Positions 33,254 to 44,769 of a stretch of DNA of 64,000 bases are shown here, in pieces. Both the position numbers and the translations under genes were made by a program. Location: NCBI GenBank assembly GCA_014843695.1, contig CM026403.1:4030150-4094149 (forward strand), read 5' to 3'. Every line of letters starts with the position of its first letter. Position 1 is the stretch's first letter. The notes beneath the pieces were generated by a model, which saw only the letters and a list, made by a program, of their open reading frames with translations, did no database searches and had not been told where the DNA came from. Origin of the DNA: Archivesica marissinica (lineage: Eukaryota; Mollusca; Bivalvia; Venerida; Vesicomyidae).

Positions 33254-33550
33254 ACAGACGGATATGTAGTCCAGTGGTAACACGCTGGACTGGTAACTAA
33301 TCCAGGGATCGCAGGTTCGATCCCCCGTCTGACCCTAATAAAATTAACAGTCTTTCAGATGGGACGTTAAACCAAGGTCTCGTGTCGGTGCTTTACACCG
33401 TGCACGTAAAAGAATCAGAGGATACTCTGGAATGGGTTTCTCTCTCTGTATCATTGCACTATCCTCCACACATCTAAAATGACTATCTCTTCAGGAGGCG
33501 TCGCTCATATGGGTAACCGGTAGCGACGATAAATAAACGTAAAACACACA
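33254..33550 (+). mobile_element. SINE family C copy 3, in the presumed 3' UTR
   Basis: Full-length, starting 55 bp after the stop codon and flanked by a perfect 12-bp duplication CGGTGTGTCTCG (33242-33253 and 33551-33562). It brings the first AATAAA after the stop codon (33337-33342) and a second one (33532-33537), so it may set the 3' end of the mRNA. Confidence 0.92.
33337..33342 (+). terminator. Candidate poly(A) signal inside SINE C
   Basis: First AATAAA downstream of the galactosyltransferase stop codon; part of the SINE body (CCCTAATAAAATTAAC). A second candidate is at 33532-33537. No transcript evidence is available here. Confidence 0.35.
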
Positions 33551-33562
33551 CGGTGTGTCTCG

Positions 33563-33828
33563 TGTAACGACCCACTCACCACTGACCGTATCACGGTATC
33601 TGTCACAAATATTGTTTACCCAATAACGACAGATACTGTAAACGGCTTTGATTCTCGAACAGTATCGCCCTATGCTTCTGGGATGGTTCGTCTGTGTACA
33701 CGAGTATTCGACACATTTGTACAGATCGTCATTTGTTGCACTGTGCGACGACGACGCTATATACGATCTGCTAACAGAACGCGACCGACTTGTTGTGCAC
33801 TAGCAGAGGTGAGACAGTGGCAGTGCAG
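33563..33828. other. Unique spacer, no gene seen
   Basis: Short unique DNA between two SINE C copies in opposite orientation. No exon recognised. Confidence 0.4.
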
Positions 33829-34075
33829 TGTTTTACGTTTATTTATCGTCGCTATCGGTTGTCCATATGAGCGACGCCTCCTGAAGATATTAGTCATTTT
33901 AGATGTAGGATAGTGCAATCAGGTCCATTCCAGTGTCCTCTGGTTATTTTACGGGCACGGTGTAGAGCACCGACACAAGACCTCGGAGTCAGCTAAGTAT
34001 GTTATAGCGGGGGATCGAACCTGCGAGCACCGGATTACAAGATTAGCGTGTTAACCACTGGGCCACTGATCTGCG
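33829..34075 (-). mobile_element. SINE family C copy 4 (diverged)
   Basis: On the - strand the head (CAGTGGTTAACACGCTAATC) has lost the usual TGGACTGG, and the body has small deletions. The hairpin arms GTCGCT and AGCGAC and the TTTATTTATC tail complement are intact. Confidence 0.82.
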
Positions 34076-34330
34076 ACAGTGATGTTTGAGACCAATATTT
34101 ATACTCTGCTGGCCGTCGGCATGCCAAGTACTGAGCCGTCACAGACGTCAATCTACTTGACGCTAAGAAGATTCGCTTCGGATGCAGCGACATCCTGAGG
34201 ACAGTGCATCTTATAAAACTGCCCAAGCATGTTCAAGAACACAAACTTGCAGCATATATGAGTGTTTTTATACCAGCGATTTTTGTACAACATTCTGGAA
34301 GTGGTGTACACACACTTTCAATTGCTATTA
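34076..34330. other. Unique spacer, no gene seen
   Basis: Non-repetitive. Short frames on both strands show no family similarity or splice structure. Confidence 0.4.
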
Positions 34331-34884
34331 TGGTTTGTTAGAGAAACGGAGCTATGAAGCGAGCCTATTGAAGTAAGACTAGGCTGGTTTGTTAGAGAAA
34401 CGGAGCTATGAAGCGAGCATATTGAAGTAAGACTAGGCAGGTTTGTTAGAGAAACGGAGCTATGAAGCGAGCATATTGAAGTAAGACTAGGCTGGTTTGT
34501 TAGAGAAACGGAGCTATGAAGCGAGCATATTGAAGTAAGACTAGGCTGGTTTGTTAGAGAAACGGAGCTATGAAGCGAGCATATTGATGTAAGACTAGGC
34601 AGGTTTGTTAGAGAAACGGAGCTACGAAGCGAGCCTATTGAAGTAAGACTAGGCTGGTTTGTTACAGAGAAACGGAGAGCTATGAAGCGAGCCTATTGTA
34701 GTAAGACTAGGCTGGTTTGTTACAGAGAAACGGAGCTACGAAGCGAGCCTATTGAAGTAAGACTAGGCTGGTTTGTTACAGAGAAACGGAGCTACGAAGC
34801 GAGCCTATTGAAGTAAGACTAGGCTGGTTTGTTACAGAGAAACGGAGCTACGAAGCGAGCCTATTGAAATAAGACTAGGCTGGT
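34331..34884. repeat. Satellite array, ~54-bp unit
   Basis: Ten copies containing GGTTTGTTAGAGAAACGGAG, CTATGAAGCGAGC and TATTGAAGTAAGACTAGGC. The right half carries a TTACAGAG variant. Each unit includes GTAAGA. Confidence 0.93.
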
Positions 34885-34983
34885 CAAAGCACAATTTATA
34901 ATATGCTTTTCAACAATGTACAAGTACATTAAAGTGGTAACATTGATAGATTTTATTAATGAAAAGCTGGGGTAATACTCTCG

Positions 34984-35415
34984 GAAAAATGCACACACCC
35001 TAGAGGGTAGCACACGGAGAGATGCACACACCCTAGAGGGTAGCACTCGTAGAGATGCACACACCCTAGAGGGTAGCACACGGAGAGATGCACACACCCT
35101 AGAGGGTAGCACTCGTAGAGATGCACACACCCTAGAGGGTAGCACTCGGAGAGATGCACACACCCTAGAGGGTAGCACACACCCTAGAGGGTAGCACTCG
35201 GAGAGATGCACACACCCTAGAGGGTAGCACTCGTAGAGATGCACACACCCTAGAGGGTAGCACTCGGAGAGATGCACACACCCTAGAGGGTAGCACTCGG
35301 AGAGATGCACACACCCTAGAGGGTAGCACTCGGAGAGATGCACACACCCAAGAGGGTAGCACTCGGAGAGATGCACACACCCTAGAGGGTAGCACTCGGA
35401 GAGATGCACACACCC
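34984..35415. repeat. Satellite array, 33-bp unit
   Basis: Thirteen copies containing GAGATGCACACACCCTAGAG and GGTAGCACTCGG. One partial unit lies near 35160. The 33-bp period keeps - strand frames open (34861-35511); these are artefacts. Confidence 0.94.
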
Positions 35416-35456
35416 ATGTTGGTATTTAACACGAGAATAAATGCTCGATTTCACAT

Positions 35457-35744
35457 ACAGACGGATCTGTAGTCCAGTGGTAACACGCTGGACTGGTAAT
35501 CCTGAGATCACAGGTTCGATCCCCCGTCTGACCCTAATAAAATTAACAGTCTTTCAGATGGGACTTTAAACCGAGGTCACGTGTCGGTGCTTTACACCGT
35601 GCACGTTAAAGAACCAGAGGAGACTCTGGAACGGGTCTCTGTATTATTGCACTATCCTCCAAAAATCTAAAATGACTAATCTCTTCAGGAGGCGTCGCTC
35701 ATATGGGCAACCGGTAGCGACGATAAATAAACGTAAAACACACA
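35457..35744 (+). mobile_element. SINE family C copy 5
   Basis: Full-length with a perfect 13-bp target duplication CTCGATTTCACAT (35444-35456 and 35745-35757). Head GTAGTCCAGTGGTAACACGC and tail GATAAATAAACGTAAAAC are intact, pointing to recent activity. Confidence 0.93.
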
Positions 35745-35923
35745 CTCGATTTCACATGACATTGAAAGGTTAGTCTCAAAGTCACGAGGAATGACTTATT
35801 TGAAAGGTCATATATGTAGGTATTCCATCGAGACCATATGCCACAGCTGCTTTGTGTTTCGAGTTACAAGCTTGAATAGTTTACTATAGCAGACAATGGG
35901 AGTAGTGGACACTACGCAGACCC

Positions 35924-37026
35924 TATTGACCACAGACATTAACCAATATTCAACAAACTAGATTGACCACAGGCATTAACCAATATTCAACAAACTAGAT
36001 TGACCACAGGCATTAACCAATATTCAACAAACTAGATTGACCACAGGCATTAACCAATATTCAACAAACTAGACTGACCACAGGCATTAACCAATATTCA
36101 ACAAACTAGACTGACCACAGACAACCAATATTCAACAAACTAGATTGACCACAGGCATTAACCAATATTCAACAGACTAGATTGACCACAGGCATTAACC
36201 AATATTCAACAGACTAGACTGACCACAGGCATTAACCAATATTCAACAAACTAGACTGACCACAGGCATTAACCAATATTCAACAAACTAGACTGACCAC
36301 AGACAACCAATATTCAACAAACTAGATTGACCACAGGCATTAACCAATATTCAACAAACTAGACTGACCACAGACAACCAATATTCAACAAACTAGATTG
36401 ACCACAGGCATTAACCAATATTCAACAAACTAGATTGACCACAGGCATTAACCAATATTCAACATACTAGATTGACCACAGGCATTAACCAATATTCAAC
36501 AAACTAGATTGACCACAGGCATTAACCAATATTCAACAAACTAGATTGACCACAGGCATTAACCAATATTCAACAGACTAGATTGACCACAGGCATTAAC
36601 CAATATTCAACAAACTAGATTGACCACAGGCATTAACCAATATTCAACAAACTAGATTGACCACAGGCATTAACCAATATTCAACAAACTAGATTGACCA
36701 CAGGCATTAACCAATATTCAACAGACTAGATTGACCACAGGCATTAACCAATATTCAACAAACTAGATTGACCACAGGCATTAACCAATATTCAACAAAC
36801 TAGACTGACCACAGGCATTAACCAATATTCAACAAACTAGATTGACCACAGGCATTAACCAATATTCAACAGACTAGATTGTCCACAGGCATTAACCAAT
36901 ATTCAACAAACTAGATTGTCCACAGGCATTAACCAATATTCAACAGACTAGATTGTCCACAGGCATTAACCAATATTCAACACACTAGATTGACCACAGG
37001 CATTAACCAATATTCAACAAACTAGA
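35924..37026. repeat. Satellite array, 37-bp unit
   Basis: About 30 copies containing ATTGACCACAGGCATTAACC and AATATTCAACAAACTAG. A few copies lack the GCATTA segment (ACAGACAACC). Confidence 0.95.
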
Positions 37027-37504
37027 ATGGCTTCCTCCTACACTAACCATTTATATATCCACACATTTCATCTACAACTGTTTTGAGTTCACAGACGTGG
37101 GTTAATACTATCATGTAAAGATAAGGTTACGAGTGGCATATGTAATCTAATACACTGAGTATGTTCACAATAGGATGACGAGTAATTTCGCTAACAACTC
37201 TCCAAGCAACATCATTGCAAGAGCTAAGGGCCCTTGAAATGTTCTCGAGTTCAGGATGCATGTCTGTCGACTACTGTTGCATGTTGGCATAACAACGGCT
37301 CTGTACCCAAGTGCCACTGACTACTCTTACGATAAACGAAGAGATTACATTTTGTACCAGTGTAGGTAAGCTCACTCAATCAATGGCCCATACAAATCAA
37401 CCGGACAATTTCACGAACGATATTGACGATTCCTATCCAGCCCTAACACGTTGATATAAGTATAAATATGTGTAGTGTACCTGTAAACAGTCCGTAATCT
37501 CCCC
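37027..37504. other. Unique stretch, no gene supported
   Basis: Checked on both strands. A donor-like GTAAGC at about 37376 follows a short open frame, but a stop lies 29 codons upstream and no acceptor is visible, so no exon is called. Confidence 0.4.
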
Positions 37505-38793
37505 CCAGTGCCTGTTGTAAATGTAGATGTATCTGTTCAGTGTGTTATCTTCACTACTGACTGTTGTAAATGTAGATGTATCTGTTCAGTGTGTTATCTT
37601 CCCCAGTGACTGTTGTAAATGTAGATGTATCTGTTCAGTGTGTTATCTTCCCCAGTGACTGTTGTAAATGTAGATGTATCTGTTCAGTGTGTTATCTTCC
37701 CCAGTGACTGTTGTAAATGTATCTGTTCAGTGCGTTATCGTCCCCAGTGGCTGTTGTAAATGTATCTGTTCAGTGCGTTATCGTCCCCAGTGACTGTTGT
37801 AAATGTATCTGTTCAGTGCGTTATCGTCCCCAGTGACTGTTGTAGATGTATCTGTTCAGTGCGTTATCGTCCCCAGTGACTGTTGTAAATGTAGATGTAT
37901 CTGTTCAGTGTGTTATCTTCCCCAGTGACTGTTGTAAATGTAGATGTATCTGTTCAGTGTGTTATCTTCCCCAGTGACTGTTGTAAATGTAGATGTATCT
38001 GTTCAGTGTGTTATCTTCCCCAGTGACTGTTGTAAATGTAGATGTATCTGTTCAGTGTGTTATCTTCCCCAGTGACTGTTGTAAATGTAGATGTATCTGT
38101 TCAGTGTGTTATCTTCCCCAGTGACTGTTGTAAATGTAGATGTATCTGTTCAGTGTGTTATCTTCCCCAGTGACTGTTGTAAATGTATCTGTTCAGTGTG
38201 TTATCTTCCCCAGTGACTGTTGTAAATGTAGATGTATCTGTTCAGTGTGTTATCTTCCCCAGTGACTGTTGTAAATGTATCTGTTCAGTGCGTTATCGTC
38301 CCCAGTGACTGTTGTAGATGTATCTGTTCAGTGTGTTATCTTCCCCAGTGACTGTTGTAGATGTATCTGTTCAGTGCGTTATCATCCCCAGTGACTGTTG
38401 TAAATGTATCTGTTCAGTGCGTTATCGTCCCCAGTGACTGTTGTAAATGTAGATGTATCTGTTCAGTGTGTTATCTTCCCCAGTGACAGTTGTAAATGTA
38501 GATGTATCTGTTCAATGCATTATCTTCCCCAGTGACTGTTGTAAATGTAGATGTATCTGTTCAGTGTGTTATCTTCCCCAGTGACTGTTGTAAATGTAGA
38601 TGTATCTGTTCAATGCGTTATCTTCCCCAGTGACTGTTGTAAATGTATCTGTTCAGTGTGTTATCTTCCCCAGTGACTGTTGTAGATGTATCTGTTCAGT
38701 GCGTTATCTTCCCCAGTGACTGTTGTAGATGTATCTGTTCAGTGCATTATCTTCCCCAGTGACTGTTGTAAATGTAGATGTATCTGTTCAGTG
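37505..38793. repeat. Satellite array, 50/44-bp unit
   Basis: About 27 copies built on CCAGTGACTGTTGTAAATG, TATCTGTTCAGTG and TTATCTTCCC. Two length classes differ by an AGATGT insertion and alternate in blocks (short class mainly near 37720-37860 and 38160-38460). Confidence 0.94.
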
Positions 38794-39106
38794 TTTCTGT
38801 TGTACATTTGTATTGATGGAATTTATACACTTATCACCGTGTTTCTGCTGTATTGATGGAATTTATACACTTATCACCGTGTTTCTGCTGTATTGATGGA
38901 ATTTATACACTTATCACCGTGTTTCTGCTGTATTGATGGAATTTATACACTTATCACCGTGTTTCTGCTGTATTGATGGAATTTATACACTTATCACCGT
39001 GTTTCTGCTGTATTGATGGAATTTATACACTTATCACCGTGTTTCTGTTGTATTGATGGAATGTATACACTTATCACCGTGTTTCTGCTGTATTGATGGA
39101 ATGTAT
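38794..39106. repeat. Satellite array, 40-bp unit
   Basis: Seven nearly identical copies containing GTATTGATGGAATTTATACA and CTTATCACCGTGTTTCTGCT. It follows the previous array with no spacer; the two units share only a short TGTTTCTGTTGT-like junction. Confidence 0.93.
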
Positions 39107-39167
39107 AAGGAACATGAGGTTAGCAAATGTTTATATTATGTATCAATATTCTACTTAATGCCAACTA

Positions 39168-39408
39168 TTAACCCTTTCAACACCAAGTAACTCAGATGGA
39201 CTGGTCCATGATATTCATAAACCAATAAATGAATCAGAAAATCACATTTGGACAAGTTCATTTATCAAAATGGGTAATTATGTCTAAAAATAGTCATATC
39301 ACTGGCAAAAAGTGCAGATCCTGATGAGACGGCTCGTTACGAGCCGGCTCATCTGGATCTACACTTTTTGTAAGCCTATTTAGAGGTCTGTGGTGTTGAA
39401 AGGGTTAA
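39168..39408 (-). mobile_element. TTAA-flanked palindromic element, type 1, copy 1
   Basis: The ends are perfect 18-bp inverted repeats, TTAACCCTTTCAACACCA and its complement. An internal near-palindrome (39307-39369) pairs AAAAAGTGCAGATCC with GGATCTACACTTTTT around CGGCTCGTTACGAGCCG, giving a stem of about 30 bp with three mismatches. No frame. Five copies of this type are in the window. Confidence 0.88.
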
Positions 39409-39598
39409 ATGAAGGTCACTACGGATTGTAAACATAAATTCACCAAGCCATCTCTACACATTTCTTTTAATATTCTATGTAATAATGAAACAAAACGATA
39501 ATGTCTCAAAGACCAACACTGTGGGGGGGGGGGGAGCGACTGCTCCCTACATATGTCAGGTAGCAAGTATTATTATGGGATATGTACGAAAGACAATG
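39409..39598. other. Unique spacer with a poly-G run
   Basis: A G homopolymer lies at about 39522-39534. Nothing else recognised. Confidence 0.4.
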
Positions 39599-39729
39599 GT
39601 GCCATTTGCTATTTCACAATTTCAGGTTCACAACTTCACGAATTTGATATAGTGAATTAATGAAGTTGAAATTCGTGATGCTGAAATAGTAAATTTGTGT
39701 AGAACAACTAATGAAATAGCGAATGCCAC
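39599..39729. mobile_element. Short foldback sequence (131 bp)
   Basis: Left end GTGCCATTTGCTATTTCA is complementary to the right end TGAAATAGCGAATGCCAC with two mismatches, and inner segments (CACGAATTTG, AATTCGTG) also pair. Probably a small MITE. The family is unknown. Confidence 0.6.
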
Positions 39730-39742
39730 AAGCGGACACATG

Positions 39743-40677
39743 TAGATACGGTATAGGCTACTATACTATGGTAGCATGTCACTGGTCCATACATGTTTCT
39801 AGATATATATACTAGTAGATCTCCAGCTGTAGATAAGGTATAGGCTACTATACTATGGTAGCATGTCACTGTTCCATACATGTTTCTAGATATATATACT
39901 AGTAGAACTCCAGCTGTAGATATATATACTAGTAGATCTCCAGCTGTAGATATATATACTAGTAGAACTCCAGCTGTAGATAAGGTATAGGCTACTATAC
40001 TATGGTAGCATGTCACTGTTCCATACATGTTTCTAGATATATATACTAGTAGATATCCAGCTGTAGATAAGGTATAGGCTACTATACTATGGTAGCATGT
40101 CACTGTTCCATACATGTTTCTAGATATATATATACTAGTAGAACTCCAGCTGTAGATATATATACTAGTAGATCTCCAGCTGTAGATATATATACTAGTA
40201 GATCTCCAGCTGTAGATAAGGTATAGGCTACTATACTATGGTAGCATGTCACTGTTCCATACATGTTTCTAGATATATATACTAGTATATCTCCAGCTGT
40301 AGATATATATACTAGTAGATCTCCAGCTGTAGATAAGGTATAGGCTACTATACTATGGTAGCATGTCACTGTTCCATACATGTTTCTAGATATATATACT
40401 AGTAGATCTCCAGCTGTAGATAAGGTATAGGCTACTATACTATGGTAGCATGTCACTGTTCCATACATGTTTCTAGATATATATACTAGTAGATCTCCAG
40501 CTGTAGATAAGGTATAGGCTACTATACTATGGTAGCATGTCACTGTTCCATACATGTTTCTAGATATATATACTAGTAGATCTCCAGCTGTAGATAAGGT
40601 ATAGGCTACTATACTATGGTAGCATGTCACTGTTCCATACATGTTTCTAGATATATATACTAGTAGATCTCCAGCTA
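39743..40677. repeat. Satellite array, 87-bp unit with 30-bp subunits
   Basis: Eight long units containing GGTATAGGCTACTATACTAT, GGTAGCATGTCACTGTTCC and ATACATGTTTCTAGATATAT, separated by one to three 30-bp pieces (ACTAGTAGATCTCCAGCTG). The 30-bp piece is part of the long unit, so this is a mixed-order array. It contains dyads such as TACTAGTA and AGATATAT. Confidence 0.93.
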
Positions 40678-40732
40678 AACATATGAAATATTCCAGGATA
40701 TAAATACAGATCAGACTCATTTCTAGGATCAA

Positions 40733-40975
40733 TAACCCTTTCAACACCACATACCTCTAAATTGGCTTACAAAAAAGTGTAGATCCAGATGAGCCGGCTC
40801 GTGACGAGCCGTCTCATCAGGATCTGCACTTTTTTCAAGTAAGATAACTATTTTTAGAAAAAAAATTACCCATTTTGATAAATGAACTGATCCAAATGTA
40901 ATTTTGTTATTAATTTATTGGTCTAAAAATATCATGGACCAGTCCATGTCAGTTACTTGGTGTTGAATGGGTTAA
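40733..40975 (+). mobile_element. TTAA-flanked palindromic element, type 1, copy 2
   Basis: Opposite orientation to copy 1. Left end AACCCTTTCAACACCA (preceded by ATAA, not TTAA), right end TGGTGTTGAATGGGTTAA, internal near-palindrome at about 40771-40835. Confidence 0.87.
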
Positions 40976-41344
40976 GGACGTTTTATATTAACAATGCATG
41001 TACCGTACTTACCCTATCTCTAGATAAGCCATTGAGCTCCAAAATCAATTGAAAATACTAGGGGTATTCCCATGATATGATTGATATTTGTAATACGTGA
41101 GAAATTAGATCACGGTGATACCGTAAATGCGCGAGACTCACGGAAAACCCGTGATACTCGATACTCTACAGGTATGCACAGAATACATCACGTAGATTAA
41201 ATAGCCATTACTTGATAATATTCACTGTATCATTGAATAACATTTCAGTATTTCAGTAAATAAACATTGAAAGTATAATTAAGCGAACATATTTTCTTTC
41301 TAAATAGCATCACCGATGCATGGATTTCAAGCACATTCACTGTG
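40976..41344. other. Unique AT-rich spacer, no gene seen
   Basis: No exon or element recognised. Confidence 0.4.
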
Positions 41345-42608
41345 ATTATAGAGGCCTCATCGTAGATGCCTCATTGGGGTTTCCCACACATCGTAGAGGC
41401 CTCATGGGGTTTCCCACACATCATAGAGGCCTCATGGGGTTTCCCACACATCGTAGAGGCCTCATGGGGTTTCCCACACATCGTAGAGGCCTAATGGGGT
41501 TTCCCACACATCGTAGAGGCCTCATGGGGTTTCCCACACATCGTAGAGGCCTCATGGGGTTTCCCACACATCGTAGAGGCCTCATGGGGTTTCCCACACA
41601 TCGTAGATGCCTCATTGGTGTTGCCCACACATCGTAGATGCCTCATGGGGTTTCCCACACATCGTAGAGGCCTCATGGGGTTTCCCACACATCATAGAGG
41701 CCTCATGGGTTTCCCACACATCGTAGAGGCCTCATGGGGTTTCCCACACATCGTAGAGGCCTCATGGGGTTTCCCACACATCGTAGAGGCCTCATGGGGT
41801 TTCCCACACATCGTAGAGGCCTCATGGGGTTTCCCAAACATCGTAGAGGCCTCATGGGTTTCCCACACATCGTAGATGCCTCATTGGTGTTTCCCACACA
41901 TCATAGATGCCTCATTGGTGTTTCCCACACATCGTAGATGCCTCATGGGGTTTCCCACACATCGTAGATGCCTCATTGGGGTTTCCCCACATCGTAGATG
42001 CCTCATGGGGTTTCCCACACATCGTAGATGCCTCATTGGGGTTTCCCACACATCGGAGAGGCCTCATTGGGTTTCCCCTACATCGGAGAGGCCTCATGGG
42101 GTTTCCCCCACATCGTAGAAGCCTCATGGGGTTTCCTCACATCGAGAGGCCTCATGGGGTTTCCCCACATCGTAGAGGCCTCATGGGGTTTCCCCCACAT
42201 CGTAGAGGCCTCATGGGGTTTCCCCCACATCGGAGAGGCCTCATGGGGTTTCCCCCACATCGTAGAAGCCTCATGGGGTTTCCTCACATCGAGAGGCCTC
42301 ATGGGGTTTCTGCACATCGGAGAGGCCTCATGGGATTTCCCGTCATCGGAGAGGCCTCATGGGGTTTCCCCACATCGTAGAGGCCTCATGGGGTTTCCCC
42401 ACATCGGAGAGGCCTCATGGGATTTCCCCACATCGTAGAGGCCTCATGGGATTTCCTGTCATCAGAGAGGCCTCATGGGATTTCCCCACATCGTAGAGGC
42501 CTCATGGGATTTCCCATCATCAGAGAGGCCTCATGGGATTTCCCATCATCAGAGGCCTCATGGGATTTCCCATCATCAGAGAGGCCTCATGGGATTTCCC
42601 GTCATCAG
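41345..42608. repeat. Satellite array, 30-bp unit with directional drift
   Basis: About 41 copies containing CGTAGAGGCCTCATGGGGTT and TCCCACACAT. From left to right the unit drifts: CGTAGAGGCC, then CGTAGATGCC in the middle, then CGGAGAGGCC, and finally ATCAGAGAGGCC with GGGATTTCC at the right end. Open frames on both strands are period-of-30 artefacts. Confidence 0.95.
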
Positions 42609-43092
42609 TTTGACGGACAGTCTTAAAGGAGAGGACAATCATAAGCTATACAGCTTTCTGTCCAATTCCTTATATCAGTTGTTGTAAATAATCATGTAGT
42701 GACAGAAAATAAATATGTTTAAACTAGTCACCTGATGATCAGTTGTACCAAATAATTTTCAATTCTGACAATCGGTTTTCAGATGAGATATTTTAAAATC
42801 TTGGCTATTGCTTATATAAGGAAACACTGCCCTACTCCCTGGAGGTCACAATTGTGTTATTCACAGTCTTCATTTTTATTGCTTTGGTAGCCGATCAACA
42901 GATGATAATTTGTACAAAATAAATCTTATTCTGACTGTTGGTTTCACACGAGAAATTGTATAAGTTTATAATTGTATCGGTATATGATAATCATGCCTAT
43001 CCCTGTGGGTTGCATTTTGTGAGGGACAAATTTTTTTACCATTTTGGTAAACAGTCACATGATCATTTCAGGACTACATGAATCCATTTACT
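42609..43092. other. Unique DNA with a diverged ~175-bp internal duplication
   Basis: Segments near 42720-42860 and 42895-43030 share the order ATGATCAGTTGTACCAAATA / ATGATAATTTGTACAAAATA, TTCTGAC, CGGTTTTCA / TTGGTTTCA and CCTGG / CCTGTGG. No exon recognised. Confidence 0.45.
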
Positions 43093-43197
43093 TGCAAAAA
43101 GTGCAGATCCTGATGAGACGGCTCGTCACGAGCCGGCTCATCTGGATCTACACTTTTTGTAAGCCTATATAGAGGTCTGTGGTGTTGAAAGGTTTAA
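43093..43197 (-). mobile_element. TTAA-flanked palindromic element, type 1, copy 3 (truncated)
   Basis: Only the hairpin half and one terminus remain: the near-palindrome AAAAAGTGCAGATCC to GGATCTACACTTTTT and the end TGGTGTTGAAAGG, TTTAA. It lies about 260 bp beyond the stop codon of the - strand gene, so it could be in that gene's 3' UTR. Confidence 0.8.
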
Positions 43198-43456
43198 GAG
43201 AGGGTCACACAAGGTGAGAACATTTATCAAAATCTGACTTTGTTGTGCCAGTAAAAATATCGTTTGACAAAATATGGAATTGTGGAGGTATGGAGGGATG
43301 ACTAGTCACCATAGCTAATAATGGAAAACTCAAATCCGACATACATAGCCTAACATTCATTAAAGCCGTCACCATATAAGAAGACTTCATATAAATACAA
43401 CAATAAAATTATATACAAAACTATAACAAAAAATAAAATCCTAAAACTCAACGTCA

Positions 43457-43980
43457 TCAACTTTTCTGTACATCAGTTGGACCTTCTCCAACGTCTGCCA
43501 CTTTTGTATCACTGACATCCGATTTGTCCGACGTTTTCTTTACCCCCAGACTGTCCTCTGAAACCTGAGACACATAAAATACACTCGGCTTCTTTTGACT
43601 GTTTGATCGACTAACAAGTTTGAAAGCAGACTGGTAACCGGCTGTTCCTGATCCCGATGAAGAAGAACCAGACTGGTTCCCAGTCACACCAGTATTTGCA
43701 TTCCGTGGGATTTGTTTAGAATCAGTCTGTTTTAAAGCTTGAGTCTGTGTTCCACCTTTCATTGGCTGACTAGAGGTCACATGACTACTGTCGGACTTCT
43801 GATTGGCTGATGAACTCATGTCTGGTTCAGCTTCAGCAGCAGATGGCTGCTCAGTTGTGGCACTATCAATCATGTAGCTTTTAACTTTATCAAGGAAGTC
43901 ACCTGGAGTGGATGCAGACATAGGGGATGATGGACCAGCACTGGAGTTACTGGAGGATGGTAGACTGGGACCGCTGAGAG
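43457..43980 (-). CDS. Last exon of an unidentified Ser/Thr-rich protein
   Basis: Reading on the - strand, acceptor ACATTTCAG precedes 43980, with two bases completing a codon from the previous exon. The product runs SLSGPSLPSSSNSSAGPSSP, then a short possible helix GDFLDKVKSYMI, then long low-complexity Ser/Thr/Gln/Gly-rich sequence and a C-terminus ending GPTDVQKS, stop at 43459-43457. The frame is open for 173 codons in a Ser-rich but non-repetitive sequence, unlike the satellite frames. Likely the disordered tail of a larger protein. I do not recognise it. Confidence 0.75.
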
Positions 43981-44769
43981 CTGAAATGTAATATTATCAT
44001 AACAAGGAGATACAAAAGGCTGATGAAAATTGAGCGAGTTTTAAAAATTGAATGAAGCAAAGCCAAGTTTTAACAACTTATATTAATCACTCTCGTTGGC
44101 GCGGATGAAGCGTGGAAGAAAATCCACCTGTCCGATCTGGCGACACCATACCATCTCACATACTTCCCGGTCCGAGGATCGAACCCGGGTTGCATTGGTG
44201 AGAAGCAAGGATAATACATAGTTTGTTGAGGAATTGAATTTTGAAAATCAAGTTTCCGCAATGCCATATCATCACATTCATTGCATACATGAAGGCTGTC
44301 ACTTTAGGGGGGATAAACCCTTGAATGGGTATAAAGTTCATTAAAATGAATTATATTTTCACCAAATTATAAAAAGCCACATAGAGAGCTCATACATGTA
44401 CTATGTTTTTATATAAGGATGTTAAAACATCCCCCTTGGAATGTGTGGTACGACTGTATCACTATTGGGCACTAGAAATGGTTCACATGTATCAGGGCTT
44501 CTAAAATCGCCGGTCTCCCGGTCTAGGACCGAATTTTAAACTGGCGGACCAGTTGTAGCAACCAGTCAAACCAGTCATTAAAAATCGGGCCAGAAAATTG
44601 TTGAAAAGGCCAAGAAATCAGTCAAATACATTTTTCTAACAAACCTAAGTGGGTAAATAAAAATAGTCATGTATACATTATGCTATTCTATTGCTTCATA
44701 AAGTTAAATGCTGGGATGCAGAAACAATTATAAAAAGGTGTTTAAATTCATTAAAAATGATCTGCTTAC
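43981..44769 (-). other. Intron of the unidentified gene
   Basis: Bounded by GTAAGC (donor, after 44770) and CAG (acceptor, before 43980) on the - strand. It contains SINE A copy 4. Confidence 0.65.
44064..44209 (-). mobile_element. SINE family A copy 4 (5'-truncated)
   Basis: It retains CTTGCTTCTCACCAATGCAA, the B box CCGGGTTCGATCC and the tail TTAATATAAGTTGTTAAAAC. The A-box region and part of the body are missing. Confidence 0.85.

Noticed and set aside
33254..33330. tRNA gene with an anticodon-arm-like TGGACTGGTAATCCA
   Set aside because: Head of SINE family C (seven copies, target-site duplications, common body).
37200..37380. Possible exon ending at a GTAAGC donor
   Set aside because: Stops in every frame within about 30 codons upstream and no pyrimidine-rich acceptor.
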